NCBI GenBank assembly: GCA_013115125.1
Contig: JABANN010000065.1
Location: forward strand, 1 to 64,000
Reading direction: 5' to 3'
Source: Perkinsus olseni
Taxonomy: Eukaryota; Perkinsozoa; Perkinsida
DNA length: 64,000 nt
Part shown: positions 11,234 to 21,827 of the stretch, piece after piece
Layout of the letters: each line of letters opens with the position of its first letter
Position numbering within the stretch: position 1 is the first letter of the stretch
Notes under the pieces: generated by a model
Database searches by the model: none
The model's input: the letters and a program-made list of their open reading frames with translations, nothing else
Told to the model about the DNA's origin: nothing
Position numbers and translations under genes: made by a program

Positions 11234-12165
11234 TCAAACAATGATCGTATTTTCTTCGTCGCTGCCGCCTTTCTTCTTGCCAACATTTTCGGAGGCGGTA
11301 ACATACGCGTGAATGACAGCCGGGACACTCTCGTCTCCTCCATGGGTGGTGGCACTCTCGGGAAGATATTTGGCAACACTTTCGATATGCTTCAAGACCA
11401 GGGCGACATAGCGTAGATATCTTCGGCATCTCGAAGGGGCCTTATTGCCACCGTCTAGCGAACGGTTTATTTCATCGGTGGCCGTCCCCTCGTTGCGCAG
11501 ATTAAGAACGAGCAGCGGGCGTTGATGGGCGGCCGGACTCCCCCAAATCACCGAGTTGAGTCTCTCGATCTTGTCGCTGTTGGCGCGTGTGGAAGTCCTA
11601 AGACAATCACCTCGTGCCAATGTAACACGATGGCTGCCCCCCCCGTGTATTACCCCTGTTCGTCAGTGGCGATGAAGCTGCTGATCTCGAATCTTCCCTT
11701 CTGTCCACTCCAAGCTGCCTCCACAGCGACTCCCGATTGAGAGCCATCATCAGGCGTAAAAGATTCGGAAATCTTGCAGACGGGGTCCTGAAGATGTGAA
11801 CCTGCTTCAGGGTTTCCAGACGTCATTTTCACCTCAGATTCTTTCTTTTCCGTGAATTGTCTGACGAAGTCCCTGTGCAGTAGTAGACTCCCGATGGCCC
11901 ACGGCACAAGGCAACCCTTATTCTTAATACCATTCTCTTGCGAGAAATCCGCCGCGTAGAACTGATTCTTCCGGGCTATGATGTATCCTATAGCATCCAA
12001 TTCATTTTCACAGCTGATCGGCCCCACTTTGCTCGAGGGCAGCCCCTGGTCGGTCGCCACACGAGGGCTCGTCGACCCCAAGCGCAGTACCTGGGCGGGG
12101 TAGGGCCCCACGCCAAGCTCAGGAAGGACGTCTCCGAGCAAGTCCTCGTGGGAGAGAGTCTCCAC
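11234..12165 (-). CDS. Unknown protein, 291 aa
   Basis: Two exons, 12165-11654 and 11597-11234, with a 56-nt intron and agreeing phase. The protein has no signal peptide or membrane segment. Recognisable local features are DAIGYIIARKNQFYAADFS, SLLLHRDFVRQFTEKKE, a helical region LRYVALVLKHIESVAKYL, and a Lys/Glu-rich end (GKKKGGSDEEN). I do not recognise the family. The coding signal is good on this strand and poor on the other. Confidence 0.65.
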
Positions 12166-12375
12166 TCCCGCCCTGAGAGGAAGGCGTCCTATTCATAGTT
12201 GAAGGCCGCTACACACAAAGCTGACTAACGACATCACCGATGGCGATGTACGACCGACATCAGGATGTAGATGATTCTAGCAGAGACGCTGAGGGTCACT
12301 GAGACGCTGACTTATGGATACTAGTGCTACTAATCTCAGCCACTGAGAATTGATGATAGTGAATTATGTCGTGAA

Positions 12376-12855
12376 TTACCTGTTAGGAGTCCGAGAATTG
12401 GCCACGAAAGTGAAACGAAACGGAGAATCTGGATCACTGGTATTCACTTTTCTGCCGCTGATAACCGATGAGTAGCCTCCTGGGGGATGATCCTTAGAGA
12501 AGCTGCATGAACACGGCTCGGTGTCAAATCCCGCGATAACTCCATCCACATTGTTATTGGGTGTTAGCGTTGATGGTGGTAGCCCGTCCCCCTCGTCGTC
12601 GAGAGCCGTGCCGTCTGCTGCTGCTGCTGCTGCTGGCGGTTCATCATCCAAATCCATTCTGTTCATTGCTACTAGCTGGACCTGTTTCCCAAATGAGTCT
12701 GGCAGGTGGGCCGATTTAACTTTACGGTCGTTCAGCTTCTTTTTCCTCCGCATGAAAGCGGCCATGGCGGAGGGCAGCAGCAGATCCATCATCAATAGCA
12801 CCAACGCGACCATTACGACACTGTGAGATCTGCGGGGAGAGCTGAGACGAGACAT
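12376..12855 (-). CDS. Membrane-anchored or secreted protein of unknown function
   Basis: From the ATG at 12855 the N-terminus is SRLSSPRRSHS followed by a hydrophobic stretch (VVMVALVLLMMDLLL) ending in PSAMA, which fits a signal peptide or signal anchor, then a basic segment RRKKKLNDRKVK. A poly-alanine tract of seven residues and a CSCSF motif follow. The frame stops at 12376, but a GTAATT donor just before the stop could lead to another exon. An in-frame ATG exists 11 codons upstream at 12888. Confidence 0.5.
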   Translation of the reverse strand: MSRLSSPRRSHSVVMVALVLLMMDLLLPSAMAAFMRRKKKLNDRKVKSAHLPDSFGKQVQLVAMNRMDLDDEPPAAAAAADGTALDDEGDGLPPSTLTPNNNVDGVIAGFDTEPCSCSFSKDHPPGGYSSVISGRKVNTSDPDSPFRFTFVANSRTPNR

Positions 12856-13117
12856 AGCTGGTCTAATGCCTGTATCATGGAGCTCCATAGGAAGACGTCA
12901 CCCGATGGTGTTGAACGCAAGTCGTCGGCAGTCATTGGAATGATAATAATGTTACACTTCCCGATGCCTCCAGAGTGCATGAGCAGTCATGATATTGACC
13001 TGACGGCATCCAGCCGGGCAGCTCCGAGCCTACAGTGAACGCCCTCTGAAGGGTCCGGGCAGGGGAGACTGGGTCGAGTCTCTGAGCTCCGTTGTCGTAC
13101 AGGAGACCCACTGCTTT

Positions 13118-16100
13118 TCACGGGAACTCCACGGAGGCGATACCGCTGCCTAGGCTAAGATACGGTATGAGATCCATCCCTTCGCCGTCGGGGAACGGAA
13201 ACTCTCCTGTGACCGAGCGGGCGAGGATGAAGTTGTCGTTGAGACGCACCACTCTGAAAGGAAGACTCGCACGCGCAGAGCTGAGCGGTCAGTTACTACA
13301 TCTCGCGGGGTGCCGGCCGGGCCACTGCAACAACTGTTATGACATCGCCGACCTCCCATCGAATTCTGGTGGTTATCGGCTCGCTCCAGAGGATATCTTC
13401 TGAGTTGCCCAAGCCCACCCTCAGGAAGCCTCCTGTCCATCGATAGTCGCATGCAGTAACTCTTGCCCGATAAGCGTATACTAAGTGATTGTTGCCTCTG
13501 ACTGTTGTTACTTTAGGCTTCACTGGAGGACCCGACACGACCTCCCGATTCTCTGACCTTGCCATCTCCTTGGCACTGCGGGTCAGTTTGGATGCACCAA
13601 TAGACGGCTGCCGTGGAGGCGAACTCTCCCCTGGTGAGATATTTCCCCCATGGCCGACAGGTGGATCGGTTTCACGGTTATAAGATACGATCTTGCCATC
13701 CACCAAGACCAGCTCTTCCCTATTACCACCACCCGTTGCCACAGCTACTGATCGCCATAGTCTGTCCCGTAAAACCTCGTGGTAGGGCTTATCCGAGACA
13801 TACTCGGTTTCCAGCGGGCTCACCTGTGGCCTTTCAGTGGACTCCGTAGTAACCTCAGCTCTAGTCGATTCTATCGGCGCTGTTTGTGTCTCAACAGTGG
13901 AGACCGTTATCGGATGGTCACCCGTAGACCGGTCTTCAGTTGGGCGTCGCATAGGGCTCACAGCCTCAACTTGGCTGGGCCTCTCCGAGGGCGCCACTTC
14001 TCCGTGACTAGCCGTGTAAGCTCCACTGTGCGGTAAAGTACTACCTGTTGGCAGGGGTAGGGACGGCACCGGCGGGTGAAATTTGGACGGGGACTCTTCG
14101 ACGACTATCGGGTCCTCACGAAAGATGACCGGTACTCTCGTAGCCGCTGGCCAGATATAAGGTGTCCCTTCTTGCGCTGAGTCTGTTGCCGGGGTTGGCG
14201 GCAGGGGAGGTGTGCAAGGCTTCCTATCGATAGTGTTGGCCCCCGGAGAAGCCTCTGCTGCCCTAACATACAAAGAGCTCTCCTTAATAGGGGTGCTTCC
14301 TCGCGTTATCGGGCGGGCGGCAGAAGCAACCGGCGACCCACAGGCCCGACACACAGTAGCTTCCGAAGGCTTGGTGGCGTGCACCAAAGCCGACCAATCA
14401 GCATCAACCTTGGCCACATGGACCACCGGTCTGGGCGCATCAGTTGTCCTCGTCGCCGAATCCTTCTCAGTGGCCACCAGCGGGGAACCTTCATTACTAG
14501 CGGACCGTACTCGACCGGCTTCGAGGCGCCTCGTCATCTCCCTGGCGTTCTCAATATCCTGCATCAACTGCCTGACGGATGTCTTGGGCTCCTCTCTGGC
14601 CGAGAGCCTGCCCAGACCTTGCCGTTTCAGCGGACTAAGTTGCCGCAGCACCGCTTCCTCCAAGGCTAGCTCTTTCTCGAAGGCCCGACGTGGCGCCTTG
14701 CCCTTATGGTCCTTGGCGGCGCTCTCTGATCTACCGAGTCCGTGGTCAGGATAGACATGATAGTCGTCGTCGTACTGTTGACCACCACTAAAGTCGGTGT
14801 CCACCAGAACATCATCAGTACCGACGGGGACTTGCTCCTCCAGCCTGCCATCCTGCCATGTTTCGCTGCTCTCGTCGATGCTCCCTCGCTGATCGGTCCA
14901 GCTCCCGAGCCGGTGGACATTCCCCTGGGGCTTATCCACTGGCTGCATGGCCGTCAACCTTATCTGGTCGGATTGCGCCGTCATGCTGCTGTGGCTATCC
15001 CGATGGCGTCTCCGATACGTCGTGTTGCTATCGGGCTGCGCGAGCGACTTCCGCAAACTCTCCAGTGCTTTCTTCAACTCTGCATCTCGCTCTTTAAGAG
15101 ACTTCCTGGTCGTCCCTTCTGGGCTGGGGGCGTCCAACGAAAGACTCACACGAGGCTCGATGAGCCTATCATCGGTAGTAGTGCTAGACCACTCGCCATT
15201 AAGACGAGGTTGGAGGGCCCCACTACCGGTGACAGTGCTGCGCCGCTCGGGACTGAGACGGGGTTGGAAGGCCCCACTACCAGTAACAGTGCTACGCCGC
15301 TCGGGACTGAGACGAGGTTGGAGGGCCCTACTACCGGTGACAGTGCTGCGCCGCTCGGGACTGAGACGAGGTTGGAGGGCCCCACTACCAGTAACAGTGC
15401 TACGCCGCTCGGGACTGAGACGAGGTTGGAGGGCCCCATCGTCAGCAGTAATCCTAGGGCGCTCGCCACGTGCAGTCTCGGCACTCATTATATCGCTGTC
15501 AGTAGGAGGGGCAGCCTCTGACCCAACCCGTGGACTCTCATCGGGGCTGCCAGCTATCGATGGCGATGCAGATGTATTGATCACCATCCCGGTGAGGTTG
15601 TCTCTTGTGAGCTCCAATGCCTCCGGCCCTCCATCAAAATCCGCCGTCTTCTGATCATCTTCGGACAAGCTAAGGATTCTATCCAACCTCTGCAGGATGG
15701 TGTCCGGCCCCCCCTGCTGAGCGACCGACGCTGACGAATCTACACTTGTTGCTTGAGCTTCGTGGCCACTTGGGGTCACTTCCGCAATCTCGAGAGGAAG
15801 CTCAGGAGCCACCTGGCCATTGTCATTCGCGTCGCTTGTCTTCTCAACTACGCGGGCCATAGGGATTAACGGCGATTTGGTTGAACCTCCCGTCACAGCA
15901 CTCTCTTGGCGAGCAGAGGGCAGTTTGCCTGCCGTGTGCAGATCGTGCGAGCGTGGCCGGGTGACGCCGACACGGCTCATCAGGGAGCTCTCGGAAACCT
16001 CAGCATCTCCGTCCCCCGACCGTTTCTGAGTTGGCGACACTAACACTAACTCTCCATCTGAGTCGTACCTGTGATGAGCGGACAAGTCAGGCCCGAAGCA

Positions 16101-16368
16101 TAGCCCAGGCACGCACCCGAACATCGGGACGTAGCCTTCACCCTCAGGCAGCGTCAACCGTCTCCTCCCTTCTCTGCGATTGTCTGCATCTGCGAAAACG
16201 CCGACGAAGAATAGCGGCCGACGTTACCACCCTACCCGCACTCTCCATCATATCTCCACCCTCACCGGAGAGCTCGATACAGTACACATTTGATAGACAA
16301 ACAGACGCTGACGCATAACTCAGTTTCGCCTCTCCATTGACAACACAATAGCACGCTGTCTTCGGCAC
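13118..16368 (-). CDS. Large disordered protein with 18-residue repeats and a SPRY-like C-terminus
   Basis: Three exons, 16368-16236, 16189-13300 and 13253-13118, with two 46-nt introns and agreeing phases, giving 1052 residues. The N-terminal 80 residues are ordered-looking and Cys-containing. The middle 750 residues are mostly disordered, rich in Ser, Thr, Pro and Arg, with a helical block (SLKERDAELKKALESLRKSL) and a short VCRACGSPV that could bind metal. About six copies of an 18-residue unit around QPRLSPERRSTVTGS occur near residues 250-345. The end has beta-strand pattern (FLRVGLGNSEDILW, WEVGDVITVVAVA, VVRLNDNFILARS, LIPYLSLGSG) reminiscent of a SPRY fold, which is inference. A scaffold role is plausible but unproven. 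Confidence 0.8.
15175..15470 (-). repeat. 54-bp in-frame tandem repeat, about six units
   Basis: The unit encodes 18 residues centred on QPRLSPERRSTVTGS. Four units are nearly identical; the units at either end are degenerate. The length is a multiple of three, so the frame is kept. A long plus-strand open frame here (14742-15521) is only the shadow of this repeat. Confidence 0.9.
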
Positions 16369-16397
16369 TTGATATAATACACTTTGTGGTGATTTTG

Positions 16398-18483
16398 ATG
16401 ATGACAGAAACGCCGCCGCTCAACGTAGAACCGGTGGATGATCGATCAGCGCTGGAGTGGCGCTGTTCGGGGACCGGCCATCAGTGTCGATCCCGATGCA
16501 TCTTGCGACAACGGCAAACAGGGTAGAAGACTCGGAGGCAACATATGAGAACGATGCTACTCAGACTCGCGAGACTCGTGCAAGAATGGCTCGACTGATA
16601 ACGAGTACTTCCATGAAGAAGTGGGAAGAGACGAGCCATTGTAACCAGCAATAGGTACGGCGTGGTCTGAGTAACGCGTTCACAATAAGAAGCTCCCTTC
16701 ATATGGCGACGCCGGTAGTAGTAGTAATGTGCTGAGTTACGATTTAGTATAGAGACTAGTGATGATGATGATGATAGTGATGGTAGAACGTTAGGGCAGC
16801 GAGACAAGGAGAATAAATGACGATCACCAAGGTAGTAGTAGTTGAAGAAGCCACAGAAAAGAAGAATGGACGGTAAATACGTAACCTTGCCAAAGAGCGA
16901 TTTCGCGGGCTCGGGTACTTAGATACACGCCCTTTATCAAAATATGGCCAACAGAGCTAAGTGATAATAGTAGCAGGAATGATAGTCCTGCCACAACAGA
17001 GAGTAGCAACAGTAGCAGCAGTGGCACTCCGCAGTCAGTAAATTCTCACTTCGAAGCGAGAGAAATTGGTTCCCTCAGGATCGACGAATATACTGGTGCA
17101 GTGTGCAGCAGGAGCGGCTTATCTCAATCATACGACAATAGGGAGCTCGTAGTAAACGACGAGAACGGAGACGGCTGAATAGTTACACAATAGATACGAC
17201 CAGGGGGCACAAAATCTCCTATGGGTAGTGCAGATGGCAACTTTATGATGAGCTTGTGGGAAGCCTCACTTATTTTGTGGGCAAAAATGTGTCAGATGAT
17301 ACTACTAAGGAGACTAAACCATGGAGTGCCATGGAAGTGTTGCTCAACAACACGACGAAGACTCTTCTGTTCACACCAGCATCCACACAGAAGCAGACTT
17401 CTGAGGGGAATGCGAAGGCGCGAAGCAGACAACTAGCCTCAGCAGCATGTAGTTAGAACAACAAAGCAGGCCAGCAGTCAGCGGCAGTGCCAAGAGCCGA
17501 TGTCGTCCCGCGGAAGCGGGCGATCTCGAAAGGGCCCACGTTTACGTGATATATTAATCCCAGACCGAGATCTCATCCAGGCTTGAGTGGCAGTAAAGCA
17601 ACCAACGGTTGTGAGGCCTGTGGCAACAGCAGCAGCAGCAGACATAGCAAAGTCTCCGATATAGAAGTGGTAGAAGATCCAAGTGCTCAGCGGTTCGAGA
17701 CCATTGATCGGACGATTGAGAAGCGGGCAGTACATGCAGTAAAAATGGTGACAGCTAGTAAGCGCTAGTGGATAGAGCAGCGGACAGAAGTAGATGGACT
17801 TAAAGAGCAGACAATATTAGCGGATACAACTGTTAACGACGACGATGACTACTACTGAGTAGGCTGCGACAGCATCGCCTCCATCCCAGGACAAGACGAT
17901 CACACGGCAAAAAAGCTCTGCCACCGCAACCTTCGACGACAGACGGATACCACCTTTACGGCTATTAATACTATTATTATCACCGGTTCAAATGTTGAGG
18001 CTTGTTCATGACGACGACACCGACAAGAACAGTTGACACAGGACCGACAACAGTGGTGATAGTAATGATGACGATGACCCAGCTTCTTCTTCTTCTTCAC
18101 CTACTTCCAGTAAGCCAAACTACGTTCGTAACAGAGTAGTCTCTGGGGGAGGCACACTGTCAACGAAGGGTAGTCCAGGGGGGAACCTTAAATCCTCAGA
18201 TACGAAGCGAAAACCTTGGAAAGGCCATCGACAAGAAGCATGACAGCATCAGCGGTAGAGAGGGTATCAGCAGTAGTACTACTCGCCGAGATGTCCACCT
18301 TCAGAGAGCAGGATCAAACAACAACCAGCGACTTTAACAACAAGGGACCTCCTGCGACATGCTGCGAAGCCCGGGAGAAGTCCTCAGTAGGGAGCAGCTT
18401 AGTTTGGTGGGAACGAGGAAGAGACCTCGCGGCGCCCAACAGGACTTGACACGAGGCCAAAAGTCCTCTCCAAAGCGTCGATG
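16398..18483 (+). other. Probable plus-strand gene or pseudogene, exons unresolved
   Basis: Several stretches on the plus strand have coding character but are in different frames or split by stops. Examples: MTETPPLNVEPVDDRSALEW from 16401; DSRDSCKNGSTDNEYFHEEV near 16580-16640; RVLRYTPFIKIWPTELSDN continuing to a long open run at 16905-17178; ETKPWSAMEVLLNN near 17310; KRAISKGP near 17510; SKVSDIEVVEDPSAQRFETI near 17650; and RVVSGGGTLSTKGSPGG near 18140. In places the same frame continues straight across a TAG (17453-17455, 17767-17769). All is polar and Ser/Asp/Asn-rich, so several frames look coding by composition alone. It may be a gene with many short exons or a decaying one. The end overlaps the 3' end of the CCCH gene. 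Confidence 0.35.
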
Positions 18484-19637
18484 AGACCGGCCCATCCCTC
18501 GAACATGCAAGGCAGCTGGTCGCTGGTGGACGCAGTAGTAGCGTTCTTGTAGAGGTCAGGGGCGGCAAAGGAAGCAGCATCACAACGGCCGCCCATAGCG
18601 CTTGACGCAGCTTCAACATAGGACATACCGAAAGGAGTGCCTCTTAGCTTAGGGCTGGGCATCTGGGCTGTCGGCTGCTGCTTCTTCGGATTGTAGGCAT
18701 AACCACCACTAGTGTGGTCAGTGAGCATCGCCGCATGCAAGGGAGAGAGGCCCATAGTGGACGGGTTGGCACTGGCACACCTAACAGGACTTGAGTAAGC
18801 AGTACTGCTTCCACCAGTGGCAGTCGAGTCGGTACTTGCTGGAGAAGATACACTCCCAATAGATGATGAGGAAAGTACAGTGGGACGCGAAGATGCCCTG
18901 CAAGATTCCTCGGACGAAACGAAGTGCTTGCTGTAGTCACCACCAGCAGTGCTCGTAGTTGACGCCACTGCTGTTCTTGCTGCACTCAGGGTTCCGCGAT
19001 CAGGACCATCGTCGACCTTCTGCCTTTCTTCATATTTTTGGGGGATTTCTAGTAACGACTCCTGCAGGTATTTCTTCTCTGTGCACCCGATGCCACCTTC
19101 ATGATCCTCGGGCTCCATCGCGGCCATCTTCTGGGCCAACGCCTTAGAACGCTTCTTCTTGGAAGGTCTCTGACGGGACTTTTCCTTCCGGTTGCGACGC
19201 CTCTGCTCGTCCGCTGGAATCGCACACGCACTGTGGTGACATCTATCACACGCCGCTCCTTCTCGACACCCTCTGCTTGAGTAAGCGAACCAGCATCCTC
19301 TACCACAGTTCAATGTCGTACACGAACCAACAGACAGTTCCCCGAGGATAGTATCATGGGCCACTGCCTCAGCGTAAGAGGCGGGTGACAGAGGCTCTCC
19401 TACGGGATGAACCTTGTGAGAGGTAGTAGACGCACCAGTGGGCGTGTGCTCAGCGGCGACGACCGGAGCAGACGGTAACCGTAGGCTTGTTGGTATTGTT
19501 GTTGTTTCCGCCGATTTTGGAAGTTGTTCCAGAGATCCAGAAGATTGCCTTGGATCGGACTCGGCGCGCAAGGACATAAGGGGATGCGCTTTATTAAGAC
19601 CCGGCAATAAGCAACTAAAAGAATGACAATCTAGCAT
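18399..19637 (-). CDS. CCCH-type zinc finger protein, 412 aa
   Basis: A single exon. Near residues 120-145 lies a C-x8-C-x5-C-x3-H finger (CWFAYSSRGC then REGAAC then DRCH), preceded by GSCTTLNCGRG and followed at once by a strongly basic helix (RRRNRKEKSRQ, KKKRSKALAQK). This arrangement, one CCCH finger and a downstream Arg/Lys helix, is a common form of RNA-binding protein in alveolates. The flanks are low-complexity Ser/Thr/Ala, and the C-terminus has a short ordered piece (LPCMFEGWAGLIDALERTFG). Likely an RNA-binding regulator; targets unknown. A later ATG 21 codons in is an alternative start. Confidence 0.8.
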   Translation of the reverse strand: MLDCHSFSCLLPGLNKAHPLMSLRAESDPRQSSGSLEQLPKSAETTTIPTSLRLPSAPVVAAEHTPTGASTTSHKVHPVGEPLSPASYAEAVAHDTILGELSVGSCTTLNCGRGCWFAYSSRGCREGAACDRCHHSACAIPADEQRRRNRKEKSRQRPSKKKRSKALAQKMAAMEPEDHEGGIGCTEKKYLQESLLEIPQKYEERQKVDDGPDRGTLSAARTAVASTTSTAGGDYSKHFVSSEESCRASSRPTVLSSSSIGSVSSPASTDSTATGGSSTAYSSPVRCASANPSTMGLSPLHAAMLTDHTSGGYAYNPKKQQPTAQMPSPKLRGTPFGMSYVEAASSAMGGRCDAASFAAPDLYKNATTASTSDQLPCMFEGWAGLIDALERTFGLVSSPVGRREVSSSFPPN

Positions 19638-19950
19638 CTATCAGCGCAGAAGTTACTTCTAAAGAATGATGGAGGAATCTTGTGCTAGCGACGAAAGCTA
19701 AAGCGGCTTCACCGCTCCCTCTCCTCCCGGCCAGCTTCCATGGACAACAGGCCTCCCATACGAGCCATAATACTTGCGGCACTCAACCATGGCCCTTAGC
19801 ATGGCGAGGAGCCCACCCATCCGCGAGATTCACTCCAAAGCAGAGACACCAGCACGCGAGAGGGCGTACCAACCTGACCTATTCCGTATCTTGCACGCTT
19901 AACCTCAAGATTCCTCGAAGCCATCCTATCCTCCCGCGATGAGCTTCTCG

Positions 19951-20145
19951 TCAACATTGCAATCCTCCTCTCGAAAGTCGAATCTCTGCTCCAGCCAGGT
20001 CGCTAGCATAATCGAGAGCTAATACGATAGGACCACCGCAGACGTCGTTGCGGGCGGGCGCCAAAAAAATGGCGGAGCGAAGCTCATCTGCGCAATATTC
20101 AAAGGTCGTGAAGGTGGCAACTGTCGATGACCTGCCTTCAGCCAT
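19951..20145 (-). CDS. Possible short first exon of a minus-strand gene
   Basis: An open frame of 64 residues starting MAEGRSSTVATFTTFEYC, followed in another frame by an acidic piece (FREEDCNVDEKLIAGG), which would need a splice. It is only 55 bp from the divergent unknown gene at 20201. It contains one copy of the GGCGGAGCGAAGC motif (20071-20083, plus strand). No family recognised. Confidence 0.25.
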   Translation of the reverse strand: MAEGRSSTVATFTTFEYCADELRSAIFLAPARNDVCGGPIVLALDYASDLAGAEIRLSRGGLQC

Positions 20146-20200
20146 TACCCCTTAATTTGTTCAATTCAATTCCTTACGACTCTCCTGACGTCCCTAACCA

Positions 20201-21557
20201 ATGGTGCTTCGGGTGAGCACTTCTCGTTTTCACCTCGTCCGTCGAAATACCCCCTCAGGTGGCCCTCGTACTTCGATTACTGGGCGAGGCCTCCACCCTA
20301 TGGAATGCTACCATACCGGCAGGCATAAGGCCCGATAAGGAAGTCCCTCAAGGTAGGGCTTTGCCGTCCTCCCTCTCTTTGGCAGGGCTAGTTGTAGGTG
20401 ATGACATCTACCGCTCGTCTGTCGATCTCCATCGTTGGTCCTTGCTGGGCTGCTATGCTCTGGCTGATGGTGATGCTGTGATGAGAGGGGATAAGGGAGA
20501 GGATGTCCTCGATAGGACATGCGTCAAGGCTGGCTGTGACGCCGGTAAAGCGGCAAACGAGATGCCGAAGTAAATCGGGTACTGGGTGGAGGTGGAGTAC
20601 TCCTCACGATCGTCCAATACTCGGCGTGGGACCGTAACAAGCTCGCCTCGCTGATCGGATGGGAGCTGCCTACAGCCCGCGGTCGCCGCTCGAACCTCGA
20701 CAGTATCCGCCGTTCTCGCAGCACTGATGACCATGACGTCGTTGCAGTCGACGGTAATGCGATCTTATACCCCACTACAGGTGCCGTAGCGGCTTCCCCT
20801 TCTATCGCTTCTGGCGGTCTGATAACTGCCTCCAAAGGGACTGTCTCAGTGGGACCTCTTGTAAGCTACAATGCCTGAGCAAAGGCCTTGATGTGGCTGC
20901 TTTGGTGTACGACCAAGTGGATGGGGCTCGAGCTGACGTCCCCAAGGAATGCAGGTCCTCTTCCCTTACCTCCCTCCCCTCAGTCGCATTCAGTCCCTGC
21001 CAGGTGTGGTGCCTCGCAACGGCTGGCTGTCTGGAAGAATTGGCATCAACTTTCTGATCATAGTGTTGAATTTGATACGATACGATATCTACTGCCGCCG
21101 GATAAACTGGAGAAAGATTCCTGGGTGAGGACGTCTGTGGCTTTCGAGATCGGTATATTCGGAACGCTGTCTTCCACTGATGGTTGCGAGGGGCTCTTAT
21201 ACCATCTTCCTCTTCGACGAATCGTCTACCGGTGCTCTCATCGCTTCTCTGCCCCTTCTAAGTACCACTCCCTTCGTCGGTTTGTTGGACCCATCAGACG
21301 TAGTCGGCAGCAGCAGCATCCTCGTCAGGAAGAAGGATGCCAGATCGAAGCATGGCAGTTCGAGGATGAGAGCCCGTTGGACGGCACGCCACCTCTGTCA
21401 CTCCTGGACGTCAACGCTCAGGTCGGCAGTGGTTAGGGGTGGTAGTGCTTACTATCCTCAACTGTGCCAGGACGTCGAGTATCAGCTTGCCATTATTATT
21501 GGGGCTGACGATGTCGGCGAGATCGAAGACAGCGCGCCTGACGATGATGATATGTAA
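20201..21557 (+). CDS. Unknown multi-exon protein, about 350 aa
   Basis: The first exon is tiny (20201-20212, four codons), then a 46-nt intron and a long exon from 20259. Further exons carry RNKLASLIGWELPTARGR, HDVVAVDGNAILYPTTGAV, GLDVAALVYDQVDGARADV, FDTIRYLLPPDKLEKDSW and an acidic end EIEDSAPDDDDM with TAA at 21555. Well-supported introns are 20213-20258, 20955-21003 and 21422-21470. Elsewhere alternatives remain: from 21004 to 21421 one frame is open throughout, but a second frame in 21191-21299 (SYTIFLFDESSTGALIASLP) reads better as protein, which would need two extra introns. The hydrophobic N-terminus (VLRVALVLRLLG) could be a signal. The beta-rich text resembles a propeller, but I cannot name a family. 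Confidence 0.55.
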
Positions 21558-21827
21558 GTCTGCTCCAGCGTGCTTTGGAAGGGGCCGAAAGGAGTAAATA
21601 GTAGCTAGAGGTGTCAGAATCGGCTGAAACTCGTGACGGCTAGAACGAGCGGGGGAACCGTTTCTCAGGACGGTCTCTGTCAGGCGATCAGAGGCTGTGA
21701 GGAGCAGGCGAGATAAATGCCTTATCTTCCGAGAGTTGGGCGGTGGTGTTAGTCTAGCCCTCACAGGTGAGGCCTTTGTCGTGATCTCCACTGTGACTTC
21801 TATTATGGGCTTATCGTGGGCACAGCG

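Noticed and set aside
14742-15521. Long plus-strand open frame of 259 codons
   Set aside because: It is antisense to the 54-bp repeat of the large disordered protein; a repeat with a length divisible by three keeps shadow frames open.
16398-18483. Stop-codon reassignment (TAG as sense)
   Set aside because: The DRC12-like gene, the repeat protein at 1-612 and the OPR-like gene end at TAG in the expected places.
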